DNA of 64,000 nt from Ereboglobus luteus. GTDB lineage: Bacteria > Verrucomicrobiota > Verrucomicrobiia > Opitutales > Opitutaceae. The stretch's first letter is position 1, and the number at the start of each line of letters is the position of its first letter. The notes under the pieces were generated by a model, which made no database searches, was not told where the DNA came from, and saw nothing but the letters and a program-made list of their open reading frames with translations. Both the position numbers and the translations under genes were made by a program. The DNA lies in NCBI RefSeq assembly GCF_003096195.1, contig NZ_CP023004.1:1530501-1594500 (forward strand), written 5' to 3'. Positions 47,806 through 56,068 of the stretch are shown piece by piece.

Positions 47806-48363
47806 ATGCCCGCAGCAAACGACATTCGCAAAGGACAAGTTATCAAATACAATGGCGAGCCGCACCTCGTCATGGAAACACAACACCGCACGCCGGGCAA
47901 TTTGCGCGCGTTCGTCCAGATCAAGATGCGCAACCTCCGCTACGGAAAGGCGCTCGACCAGCGCTTCGCATCGACCGACACCATCGAGGTCCTCCAGACC
48001 GACAAGCGCACGCTCGAGTTCAGCTACGCCGACCGCGACACCTACGCGTTCATGGATCCCGAGACCTACGAGCAGATCGAGCTCAACACGCAGCAGCTCG
48101 GCGACGTGGTCAACTACCTCGCCCCCGGCGGCAAGGTCGACATTCTCTTCGTTGATGAAAAACCGCTCAACGTCGATCTCCCCTCAGCCGTCGCGCTCAA
48201 GGTCATCGAAAGCGCCGAGGGCATCAAGGGCGACACCGCGAGCAACGTGCAAAAGCCCGCCAAGCTCGAAACCGGCCTCACAATCCAAGTGCCGCTCTTT
48301 GTGAAGGAAGGCGAAGTCATTCGCGTAAACACCGCCGACGGCACCTACCTCGGACGTGCTTGA
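47806..48363 (+). CDS. efp: Translation elongation factor P with asparagine at the tip position
   Basis: 185 residues, three beta-barrel domains. The N-terminal KOW-like domain has ANDIRKGQVIKYNGEPHLV, then the loop QHRTPGNLRAFVQIKMRN. In E. coli the modified lysine K34 follows PG in KPGKGQAF; here that position is N32. EF-P rescues ribosomes at polyproline stretches. The lysine- and arginine-modifying systems would not fit this tip. The C-terminus ends VNTADGTYLGRA as usual. Confidence 0.96.
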   Translation: MPAANDIRKGQVIKYNGEPHLVMETQHRTPGNLRAFVQIKMRNLRYGKALDQRFASTDTIEVLQTDKRTLEFSYADRDTYAFMDPETYEQIELNTQQLGDVVNYLAPGGKVDILFVDEKPLNVDLPSAVALKVIESAEGIKGDTASNVQKPAKLETGLTIQVPLFVKEGEVIRVNTADGTYLGRA

Positions 48364-48400
48364 AGCGCACCTGAACGAAAAACGATTTTTCGCTTTTTAA

Positions 48401-48433
48401 AAACAGCCCGCCAAACCGCGGGCTGTTTTTTAT
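48401..48433 (+). terminator. Rho-independent terminator after efp
   Basis: Stem aacagcccgc (48402-48411) pairs with gcgggctgtt (48418-48427), loop of six bases, followed by a T-rich run. Ends the efp transcript. Confidence 0.9.
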
Positions 48434-48609
48434 TTCGATTGCAATCGCAGGGGCGCGCCTTGATTGCGAGTTCCCCTCGGGGACCTTCAATGTCATCGCA
48501 TGTTCATGGAAACTCGGGCGCCTTTTCCACTGCCTTGCGACTTGGCAAAGGGTGAAAATCTCGTGAAACTTCGCTCACTTTTTCGACAAAAACCATCAAC
48601 AATCCATCC

Positions 48610-49176
48610 ATGAATAACAACGAAAACCTGCCCGTCGTCCAACCCAAGCCCGAGACCTCCGAAGTGCGCAAAGCCAGCTTTTGGGTCAGCCAGATATGCG
48701 TCATCATTGCGACCGTCCTCGGCGTGTATCTCGCCGCCACCCAGGGTCTCAAGCAGGCCATCGCGTTCGACGACATCCGCTCCGACAAAAACAACGCTTA
48801 CCTGCGCATGTCGCTCCGCACCGAGATGGCCGGCAACATCGAAGTCGTCAAAGACTACGTCGCCAAGGTTCGCAAGGACGGTTCGCTCGCATCCCGCAAG
48901 CGCGCGCTCGCGCTGCAGACGTTTGTTTGGGACAACATGAAATTTTCGTCCAACACCCTCGAAACCCCGTCCGAATTCCTCATGGCCAACGCGGACTTCC
49001 TGCGCACCATCACCTATCTCCACGGCGAGATCGCCGGCAGCGGCATTTCCACCGATAACGGACTCAAGCGCATGGAGGCGGCGATCAAAAAACTCGAGGA
49101 AACCGTGCTCCCGAAACTCGACACCAACGTGGAGGAACTCCGCACCAGTCTCAAAAAACGCGACATCGACATTTAA
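48610..49176 (+). CDS. Hypothetical single-span membrane protein
   Basis: 188 residues. A hydrophobic helix (about 24-42, WVSQICVIIATVLGVYLAA) follows a short polar N-terminus; the remainder is a soluble helical region with a coiled-coil-like end (LKRMEAAIKKLEETVLPKL). No family recognised. A strong terminator follows at 49180-49209, and efp's terminator precedes it, so it is probably a single-gene transcript. Confidence 0.75.
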   Translation: MNNNENLPVVQPKPETSEVRKASFWVSQICVIIATVLGVYLAATQGLKQAIAFDDIRSDKNNAYLRMSLRTEMAGNIEVVKDYVAKVRKDGSLASRKRALALQTFVWDNMKFSSNTLETPSEFLMANADFLRTITYLHGEIAGSGISTDNGLKRMEAAIKKLEETVLPKLDTNVEELRTSLKKRDIDI

Positions 49177-49179
49177 TCC

Positions 49180-49209
49180 AAAAACACCGGGTTTCGACCC
49201 GGTGTTTTT
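49180..49209 (+). terminator. Rho-independent terminator
   Basis: A perfect 12-13 bp stem (aaaacaccgggt with acccggtgtttt) closed by ttcg tetraloop, with terminal Ts. Works for the hypothetical gene at 48610. Confidence 0.92.
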
Positions 49210-49344
49210 GCAATGGCATTGGAATCGCCATGCGGGACCGGGCATCATGCTTTTGTCTCGCAACCTCGCTTGCCAAACGCCCGTTTTTTCGCGAACCTGC
49301 CGGCATCATTTCCCGACAAACGAACCACACACACATAACTCCCC

Positions 49345-49845
49345 ATGACCTATCACATCGCCCGCAACAACCAGCAACTTGGCACTTTTCTCAAGGATGA
49401 AGTAATCGCCCGCTACAACGCCGGGGCGATTCTCCCGACCGATCTTGTGTGGACTGAGGGCATGGCCACGTGGGAGCCCGCCTCTAAAATTTTCGGCGCA
49501 CCCGCGGCGCCTGCCGTTGGCGACGTCAGCGTCCCCGGCTCGCCCCCGCCTGTCACCGGAGTTGCGGAGCCGATGATGACGGTGCCTCCCGATGTCAAAC
49601 CGGTCAAACCCGGCAACAATCTTATTGGCGCGATCATTGTCACGCTCTTGTGCTGCGTGCCATTGGGCATTGTGTCCATCGTGTTTGCGGCGCAGGTGGA
49701 CGGAAAATACAACAAGGGCGATTATGCGGGCGCCGAGGATGCCGCGAAAAAATCGAAGACCTTTATGTGGCTGTCGGTGGTTCTCGGCCTTGTGGCCAGC
49801 GTCATTATTTTTGCGATGAGCTTCGCGGGCGCGCTGGCGCAGTAA
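49345..49845 (+). CDS. GYF_2 and CD225/dispanin-like two-span membrane protein
   Basis: 166 residues. Residues 1-50 are a GYF_2 domain (YHIARNNQQLGTFLKDEV ... WTEGMATWEPASKIF). A proline-rich linker (about 52-88) leads to two membrane helices: NNLIGAIIVTLLCCVPLGIVSIVFAAQV in parts and the second after GDYAGAEDAAKKSKTF. The short cysteine-containing loop plus AQVDGKYNKGDYAGA matches the CD225/dispanin pattern. Function in bacteria unknown. Confidence 0.85.
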   Translation: MTYHIARNNQQLGTFLKDEVIARYNAGAILPTDLVWTEGMATWEPASKIFGAPAAPAVGDVSVPGSPPPVTGVAEPMMTVPPDVKPVKPGNNLIGAIIVTLLCCVPLGIVSIVFAAQVDGKYNKGDYAGAEDAAKKSKTFMWLSVVLGLVASVIIFAMSFAGALAQ

Positions 49846-49912
49846 TTGCGCCCGCCAGTTTGAGGTTTGCCCGCGTCGCAATCTTGAGTGTGAAAACACA
49901 AGGCCGCCAGTT

Positions 49913-50347
49913 TTGACCGCGCTTGGAAATTTGTCCCGCGCCATTCGGCAACCGCGTGTGTTTGCCGCGGTGGCGCTGGTTGTTTTGATTTCCGGCTTTG
50001 CGTGGACTTATTATGCCGGCCCCTCGCCGCGGGCTTGGTATCCGCCATGTCCGTTGCGCGCAACGACGGGTTTGCTTTGTCCGGGATGCGGATCGGCGCG
50101 CGTGGTCCATGATCTTGTCCACGGAAATCTGCGCGCCGCGTGCGGGCACAATATCCTTGTTGTTGTCGTCGCGCCGTTCCTCGCGATATGGACGGCACGT
50201 TCACTCTGGCGCGCCCTTCGGCGCAATCTTCCGCCGCTGCCGGTGCGAACCGGCCTGGCGCGTGTCGTGCTTGTTGTCGTTGTTGTTTTCATGATCGCGC
50301 GCAACCTTCCGTGGTGGCCGTTTGCGCTCCTGGCGCCCGGACCGTAG
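49913..50347 (+). CDS. DUF2752 family membrane protein
   Basis: About 144 residues from a TTG start. Three membrane helices (about 17-35, 78-98, 112-135). The conserved CPLRATTGLLCPGCGSARVV motif before the second helix defines DUF2752. The function is unknown; the paired cysteines suggest a metal site. It precedes arnT by 89 bases. Confidence 0.85.
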   Translation: MTALGNLSRAIRQPRVFAAVALVVLISGFAWTYYAGPSPRAWYPPCPLRATTGLLCPGCGSARVVHDLVHGNLRAACGHNILVVVVAPFLAIWTARSLWRALRRNLPPLPVRTGLARVVLVVVVVFMIARNLPWWPFALLAPGP

Positions 50348-50436
50348 GTGCGTTCAAAAATATAGATGCGCTTATCCATCAAAACATTCTCGCCCTGAAT
50401 GCCCAAACCCCGCTCTATTCAGCTTTTCATCGCACG

Positions 50437-52164
50437 ATGATCGCGGCTGAACAGAATTCGGGACTCTCCAACCCCCAAAATACCGACTCCACCTCGTGGC
50501 GTCGTGATTTGACATGGCTCGCGCTTATTCTCGTGGTGTGGTTCGGCCTTTTTCTCGGCTCGCGGCCGCTCAGCAATCCCGACGAGGGGCGCTACACGGA
50601 AATCCCGCGCGAGATGGCCGCGACCAACGACTACGTGACTCCGCGCCTCAACGGCGTTAAGTATTTCGAGAAACCGCCGCTGCTCTACTGGCTCATCGCG
50701 CTCACCATCGAGGTTGCCGGCGTCAACGAATGGACGGCGCGCGCGTGGGTCGCCATTTTTGCGACGCTCGGCTGTCTCGCCACGTATGCCGCCGCGCGCG
50801 GGCTTTTCGGACGCGCCGCGGGCTGGTGGGCCGCCGTCGTGCTCGCGACGATGCTGCTCTACTACACGCTCAGCCGCGTTGTGATTCTCGACATGCCCGT
50901 GTCGGTTTTTGTCGCGACCGCGCTTTTCGCGTTTTTGTTCGGCATACGAGCGCCCGCCGGTCCCGGGCGCCGCTGGCTCTTCTGGGCGTTCTACGCGAGC
51001 ATGGCGCTCGCCGTCCTCTCGAAAGGCCTCATCGGATTTCTCCTGCCGTGCACCGTCGCGTTTGTGTGGCTGCTCGTGTTCAACCAATGGAAACGCCTGC
51101 GCCCCTGCCATCCGTTCACCGGCGCGCTTATGCTGCTCGCCATCGCCGCGCCGTGGCACGTGCTCGCCGCGCGCGCCAACTCTGACTTCGCGCAATTCTA
51201 TTTCATCCACGAGCACTGGACGCGTTTCACAACAACCGTGCACGAGCGTTACCAACCGTGGTGGTATTTCGCGCCCGTGCTGCTCGTCGGCATTTTTCCG
51301 TGGACCGTCTTTGCGTTCCAGACGCTTCGCGTAAACGTGCGCGGCGGCTGGCGCGCGATTCGCAACGAGCGCGCCGACGAGTGGTTCTTCATCGTGTGGG
51401 CCGTGGTGATTTTTCTCTTCTTCTCGAAATCACAGTCGAAACTCCCGCCCTACATCCTGCCGATATTTCCCGCCATCGCGGTGCTTATCGGCAAATGGCT
51501 TGCCGACGCGTGGCGCGCGCGCAAGGCGCCGGGATTGCGCGCCGGCCTCGCCACCTACGCGATCCTTTCCGCGCTGCTCGGTCTCGCGCTCGCGTTCTGG
51601 CCCCTTGTCTGGTCCGTGCCGGAGAAACACGCCGCGGCCACCAAACTCATCATCGGCGAGTCCATCTGGTTTGCCGTGATCTTCCTCGGCAGCGCCGCCG
51701 CGCTCGCCTGGTGCCTGCGCTGCGGAAAAATGCGCGGCGCCCTGGTCGTGATGACCGCCGGTTTCGCGCTCTGGCTCGCGTCGGGCAACCACCTCGGCGA
51801 CGAACTCGACACGCGCTCCTCAAAACCGCTGTCACTCGAACTCGCCCGCCGCCTCGCGCCGGGCGACACCGTGTATTCAGTCGGTGAATACATTCAGGAC
51901 GTCGCGCCCTACATCGGGCGCGAAATCTCCGTCGTCGATTATTTGGGCGAGCTCGAGTTCGGCGTGCGCGCCGAGCCGGAGAAGACCGACTCGCGCTTCA
52001 TCGACAAGGCCGAGTTCACGCGCCGCTGGCTCGCCTTCGATTCGCGCGCCTACGCCATTGTGCGAAAACGCGCCGCCGATCGCTATTTCTCCTCGCTGCC
52101 GCACACCGTGGTCGGCGAAACCTCGCGCTACCTGCTCCTTGTAAACAAGCCCGACGCACAATAA
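50437..52164 (+). CDS. arnT: Ara4N/lipid A glycosyltransferase ArnT-like (GT83)
   Basis: 575 residues with about 11-13 membrane helices. The first loop has RPLSNPDEGRYTEIPREMAAT, the ArnT/PMT motif with the catalytic acidic residue, and NGVKYFEKPPLLYWLIAL; STMALAVLSKGLIGFLLP-type segments follow. It moves L-Ara4N from undecaprenyl phosphate to lipid A in the periplasm. The ATG at 50437 is chosen because upstream in-frame sequence overlaps the DUF2752 gene. First gene of an Ara4N cluster. Confidence 0.92.
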   Translation: MIAAEQNSGLSNPQNTDSTSWRRDLTWLALILVVWFGLFLGSRPLSNPDEGRYTEIPREMAATNDYVTPRLNGVKYFEKPPLLYWLIALTIEVAGVNEWTARAWVAIFATLGCLATYAAARGLFGRAAGWWAAVVLATMLLYYTLSRVVILDMPVSVFVATALFAFLFGIRAPAGPGRRWLFWAFYASMALAVLSKGLIGFLLPCTVAFVWLLVFNQWKRLRPCHPFTGALMLLAIAAPWHVLAARANSDFAQFYFIHEHWTRFTTTVHERYQPWWYFAPVLLVGIFPWTVFAFQTLRVNVRGGWRAIRNERADEWFFIVWAVVIFLFFSKSQSKLPPYILPIFPAIAVLIGKWLADAWRARKAPGLRAGLATYAILSALLGLALAFWPLVWSVPEKHAAATKLIIGESIWFAVIFLGSAAALAWCLRCGKMRGALVVMTAGFALWLASGNHLGDELDTRSSKPLSLELARRLAPGDTVYSVGEYIQDVAPYIGREISVVDYLGELEFGVRAEPEKTDSRFIDKAEFTRRWLAFDSRAYAIVRKRAADRYFSSLPHTVVGETSRYLLLVNKPDAQ

Positions 52165-52249
52165 TCAACGCGCCCATGTTTTCCCAAACACAAAACATCC
52201 ACGCAAACGCCTCCGCAGGGGCGCACCTTGCGTGCGCCCCATATCACGC

Positions 52250-53410
52250 ATGAGCCCGACCGACGACACAAAGCCGTTTCTTCCTTTCACGCGTCCCGAC
52301 ATCGACGAGGAAACCATCGCCGGCGTCGCCGACGTGCTTCGCTCCGGCTGGATCACCTCGGGCCCGCAAGTGAAGGCTTTCGAGGCCACGCTTTCGCAAC
52401 TTTTCGGCGGACGCCCCGTGCGCGCCTTCAACTCCGGCACCTGCACCATGGAAATCGCGCTGCGCATCGCGGGGGTGGGGGAGGGCGACGAGGTTATCAC
52501 CACGCCGCTTTCGTGGATCGCCACAAGCAACGTCGTGCTCGAAACCGGCGCGAGCCCCGTCTTCATGGACATCGACCCGGTCACGCGCAACATCGACCTT
52601 GAAAAAATCGAGGCCGCCATCACGCCGCGCACCAAGGCGATCATCCCCGTTGATCTCGCCGGCCTGCCCGTTGACCGCGACCGCCTTCACGCCATCGCGC
52701 AAAAACACAATCTCCGCGTCGTCGAGGACGCAGCGCAAGCGGCCGGCTCCAAATGGCGCGGCAACCTCATCGGCACGAAAGCTGCGAGCCGCGATTTTGC
52801 CTCCTTCAGTTTTCATCCCAACAAAAATATAACCTCCATCGAGGGCGGCTGCCTCGTCCTCAACGACGAACGCGAGGCCGCGCTCGCCGAGCAATACCGG
52901 CTGCAAGGCGTCGTCCGCACCGGCTTCGACGGGATGGATGCCGAAGTGCTCGGCGGCAAATTCAACCTCACCGATGTCGCCGCCCGCGTCGGCCTTGGCC
53001 AGCTCCGCCGCCTCGACGAGTTCAACGCAAAACGCCGCGCCCTTGCGCAACACTATTTCAAGCTCCTCGACGCCCCCGCCGCGCGCGCCCTCAACCTCGG
53101 CCTGCCGCCCGCCGATTTTGAGAACAGCAACTGGCACATGTTTCAAGTGGTGCTCCCCGAGGGTCCCGGCTGTCTCACGCGCGCGCAAGTGATGGAGAAA
53201 ATGCGTGCCGCGAATATCGGAACGGGAGTCCATTACCCGCCCATCCACCTCTTCACGCTCTATCGCAATCTCGGCTGGAAGCCCGGCGATTTCCCCAACG
53301 CCGAACGCATCGGCCGCACGATCCTCACGCTCCCGCTGTTCCCCGCGATGACCGCCGATGATGTCGGGCGCGTGGTCGCGACGTTGGGAGAAATTTTGCA
53401 GAAAAAATAA
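52250..53410 (+). CDS. arnB: UDP-Ara4O aminotransferase ArnB-like (DegT/DnrJ/EryC1)
   Basis: 386 residues. The PLP lysine is K192 in FHPNKNITSIEGGC; RPDIDEETIAGVADVLRSGWITSGPQ is the family start, and VVEDAAQAAGS and YPPIHLFTLYR fit ArnB. It transaminates UDP-4-keto-arabinose to UDP-L-Ara4N. A start six codons upstream (52232) is possible. It is followed by the nested palindrome before arnC. Confidence 0.93.
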   Translation: MSPTDDTKPFLPFTRPDIDEETIAGVADVLRSGWITSGPQVKAFEATLSQLFGGRPVRAFNSGTCTMEIALRIAGVGEGDEVITTPLSWIATSNVVLETGASPVFMDIDPVTRNIDLEKIEAAITPRTKAIIPVDLAGLPVDRDRLHAIAQKHNLRVVEDAAQAAGSKWRGNLIGTKAASRDFASFSFHPNKNITSIEGGCLVLNDEREAALAEQYRLQGVVRTGFDGMDAEVLGGKFNLTDVAARVGLGQLRRLDEFNAKRRALAQHYFKLLDAPAARALNLGLPPADFENSNWHMFQVVLPEGPGCLTRAQVMEKMRAANIGTGVHYPPIHLFTLYRNLGWKPGDFPNAERIGRTILTLPLFPAMTADDVGRVVATLGEILQKK

Positions 53411-53580
53411 ACCGCTAATGGACGCGAATAGACGCGAAAATTTTCAAGTCATGAATAGCCGCCAAAAGGCACAAGAGGCACCAAGAGAAAAAGGATTGTT
53501 TGGTTTTGCGCCTTTTTGCGGTTATTCATTCAGTCTTTCATTGGCATTTATTCGCGTTCATTCGCGTCCATTAGCGGTTA
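53408..53580. repeat. Nested inverted repeat of two words between arnB and arnC
   Basis: Outer arms: 53408-53438 (accgctaatggacgcgaata...) and 53551-53580 are reverse complements built from the cgcgaatgga word. Inner arms: 53453-53470 (gaatagccgccaaaaggc) and 53510-53527, the same word as at 466-558. The whole spans the arnB stop codon region to the bases just before the arnC start. Confidence 0.88.
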
Positions 53581-53586
53581 AAAATT

Positions 53587-54600
53587 ATGAGCACTAATTC
53601 CTCCGCCTCCCTCACCCAAACGCCCTTTGCGCCGCCGTCCCTCGATGTCTCCATCGTCATTCCTGTTTACAACGAACAGGGCAACCTGCCGCTTTTGTTT
53701 CAACGGCTTTATCCCGTGCTCGACGCGCTCGGACGCAGCTACGAAGTCGTTTTCACCAACGACGGCAGCGTGGATGCGTCCATCGAGCTGCTCACCGAGC
53801 AGTTCAACGCGCGTCCCGATGTCACGCGCGTGATCGACTTCAACGGCAACTACGGCCAGCACATGGCGATCATGGCGGCGTTCGAACGCGTGCGCGGCAA
53901 CGTGGTCGTTACGCTTGACGCCGACCTGCAAAACCCGCCCGAGGAAATCCCGAAACTTTTGGAGAAAACCGACGCCGGCTACGATTGTGTCGGCGGCGTG
54001 CGCCAGAACCGGCAGGACAGTATTTTCCGCCGCTACGCCTCGATGTTCGTGAACTTTGTGCGCCGCAGCTCGACGAGCATTGAGATGACCGATCAAGGCT
54101 GCATGTTGCGCGCCTACAGCCGCGCCGTTGTCGAGGGCATCGTGCGCAGCGGGGCGATCAACACATTCCTCCCCGCGCTCGCCTACACGCTCGCCAAAAA
54201 TCCGACCGAGGTGCCCGTCGCGCACGAGGAACGGCACGCCGGCGTGTCGAATTATTCGCTCGGAAAACTCATCCGTTTGAACTTCGACCTTATCACGGCG
54301 TTCACGACGGTTCCTCTTCAACTGTTCACCATGCTCGCGATGGCGTGCTCGGCGGGCAGCCTCCTGCTCGTCTGTGTGCTCGCCTTCCGCCGCATCTTTC
54401 TCGGCGCCGAGGCCGAGGGCCTGTTCACCCTTTTCGGAATTTTATTCTTCCTCGTCAGCGTCTGCATGGTCGGCATCGGAATCATCGGCGAATACGTGGG
54501 AAGGACGTATCAAGTGGTGAGGGGGCGGACGAGGTATCAGGTGAATCGGGTGCTGGAGAATAATCTGACGCATGAAGGAGGAAATTCCAAATTCCAGTGA
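53587..54600 (+). CDS. arnC: Undecaprenyl-phosphate Ara4FN transferase ArnC-like (GT2)
   Basis: 337 residues. The GT-A domain has VSIVIPVYNEQGNLPLLFQ, VVFTNDGSVDASIE, VVVTLDADLQNPPEEIPKL and NYGQHMAIMAAFE; two C-terminal membrane helices (about 240-262, 278-300) match ArnC. It loads Ara4FN onto undecaprenyl phosphate. The last codons (NSKFQ, stop 54598-54600) are made by the left arm of the repeat bordering the S23 ORF, so the natural end may have been changed by insertion. Confidence 0.93.
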   Translation: MSTNSSASLTQTPFAPPSLDVSIVIPVYNEQGNLPLLFQRLYPVLDALGRSYEVVFTNDGSVDASIELLTEQFNARPDVTRVIDFNGNYGQHMAIMAAFERVRGNVVVTLDADLQNPPEEIPKLLEKTDAGYDCVGGVRQNRQDSIFRRYASMFVNFVRRSSTSIEMTDQGCMLRAYSRAVVEGIVRSGAINTFLPALAYTLAKNPTEVPVAHEERHAGVSNYSLGKLIRLNFDLITAFTTVPLQLFTMLAMACSAGSLLLVCVLAFRRIFLGAEAEGLFTLFGILFFLVSVCMVGIGIIGEYVGRTYQVVRGRTRYQVNRVLENNLTHEGGNSKFQ

Positions 54601-55059
54601 TCAAATTCCAATAAAATTCCAAAATCCAAATACCAAACCCTCTATGCCACATGAGTGAAAACCTTGAAGAACGCACGGAGAAATTTGCGGTTGCGGTCAG
54701 GACATTTGTGAGGGCGTTGCCGCGCACGGTTTCCAACATCGAGGATGTCAAACAACTCGTGAGAGCGTCGGGTTCGGTGGCTGCAAATTATATCGAGGCC
54801 AATGAATCGCTTGGAGGGAGAGACAAGCTGCTGCATTTCAAAATATGCCGAAAGGAGGCCAAGGAGTCCGGCCTTTGGCTGCGGCTTGTTCATGTGGGCG
54901 ACAATAATGCACCACTTGAAAACCAACGACAGATTCTGCGCCAAGAAGCACGCGAACTCACACTGATATTCGCCGCCATCTTGAGAAACATGGAGTAATC
55001 TAATGCATGCATTGATAATTGGAATTTCGTTGGCATCTGATCACTGGAATCTGAAATTT
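54581..55059. mobile_element. S23-ORF element bounded by about 43-bp imperfect inverted repeats
   Basis: The left arm 54581-54624 (aaattccaaattccagtgat...) and right arm 55017-55059 match as reverse complements at about 35 of 43 positions. Between them is a single ORF for a four-helix-bundle protein. The left arm encodes the arnC C-terminus; the right arm ends five bases before the arnA formyltransferase ATG. No target duplication was recognised. Related words without an ORF occur near 21756-21860. Confidence 0.72.
54651..54998 (+). CDS. Four helix bundle protein (S23/IVP family)
   Basis: 115 residues. LEERTEKFAVAVRTFVRALP, then VKQLVRASGSVAANYIEANES and DKLLHFKICRKEAKESGLWLR are hallmarks of the TIGR02436 / 23S-rRNA intervening-sequence protein fold. 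Family members form pentameric helical bundles of unknown function and were first noticed inside insertions in 23S rRNA genes. Here it stands between arnC and arnA and is framed by inverted repeats. It has no known role in Ara4N synthesis. Confidence 0.9.
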   Translation: MSENLEERTEKFAVAVRTFVRALPRTVSNIEDVKQLVRASGSVAANYIEANESLGGRDKLLHFKICRKEAKESGLWLRLVHVGDNNAPLENQRQILRQEARELTLIFAAILRNME

Positions 55060-55064
55060 CTCCC

Positions 55065-55999
55065 ATGAAGCCTCGCATTCTCTTCCTCGGTTATAGCGAA
55101 GTCGGCTACGAGAGCCTCTCGCTCTTGCTTTCCCGGGGCGACAACGTCGTCGCACTCGTCACGCACGAAGACAATCCGGACGAAAAAATCTGGTTCAAAA
55201 CCCCGGCTGTTGCCGTTCGCGAACACAAATCGACCATTCCCGTTTTTGCTCCCGCTTCCATAAACACCCCGAATGGCTCGCGCGCATACGCGACGAAATC
55301 CGGCCCGACCTGATCCTCTCCGTTTATTATCGCAATATGGTCGGCGAACGCATCCTCGCGCTTCCGCGCCTCGGCGCGTTCAACATGCACGGCTCGCTCC
55401 TTCCCAAATATCGCGGACGCGCCCCTATCAACTGGGCCGTTCTCAATGGCGAGCCGCGCATTGGCATGACGCTTCACAAAATGGTCGGGCGCGCCGATGC
55501 GGGCGACATCGTTGACCAGCAAGGCGTGGATATCGGCCCGCGTGATACCGCCGAGCAGGCCTTTCGCAAAGTCCTCCCTTGCGCGCGCGCCATTCTCTCC
55601 CGCCAAATCGACGCGCTCCTCGCAGGCACCGCCCAAGCCACGCCGCAGGACGAATCGCAAGCGACCTATTTCGGCGGACGAAAACCCGAGGACGGACGTA
55701 TCCAATGGACGGATACAAGCGCGCAAATCTTCAACCTAATCCGCGCCGTCACCGATCCCTACCCCGGCGCGTTCACAGATGTTCGTGACGCGGGCGACCA
55801 GCCTGCGGATTCGAAAACTTCTCCCCGCCTCATGGTCTGGTGGGCCGAACAAATCGCCGCGCCGCGCCGCGCCGCGCCCGGCGAAATCCTCTCACTCTCC
55901 CCGCTCGTCGTCGCCGCCGCCGACGGCGCGCTCGAGCTCACCCGCACCGAATGGCGGGGCGCAGCCGCGGCCCCGTTGCAAATCGGACAAATCTTATAA
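55065..55999 (+). CDS. UDP-Ara4N formyltransferase (ArnA N-terminal domain protein), frameshifted
   Basis: First frame: ILFLGYSEVGYESLSLLLSRG to PVFAPASI. Second frame: HPEWLARIRDEIRPDLILSV, FNMHGSLLPKYRGRAPINWAV (N and H of the N-H-D triad) and GRADAGDIVDQQ with the catalytic D. Adding one A to the run at 55263-55265 joins them into about 311 residues. It formylates UDP-Ara4N. In enterobacteria this is fused to the decarboxylase in one ArnA polypeptide; here they are two neighbouring genes. Confidence 0.9.
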
Positions 56000-56030
56000 C
56001 AAGCTCGCCCCGCCCCGCGCCCTTGCCTTA

Positions 56031-56062
56031 CTTTCTAATTCCTAATTTCTAATTCTTACTTT
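56031..56062. repeat. Reiterated ctaattc word
   Basis: Three to four copies of a ctaattt/ctaattc word end seven bases before the next ATG (56069). Complementary in style to the aattaag word at 14987-15015. Confidence 0.65.
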
Positions 56063-56068
56063 CCCATC

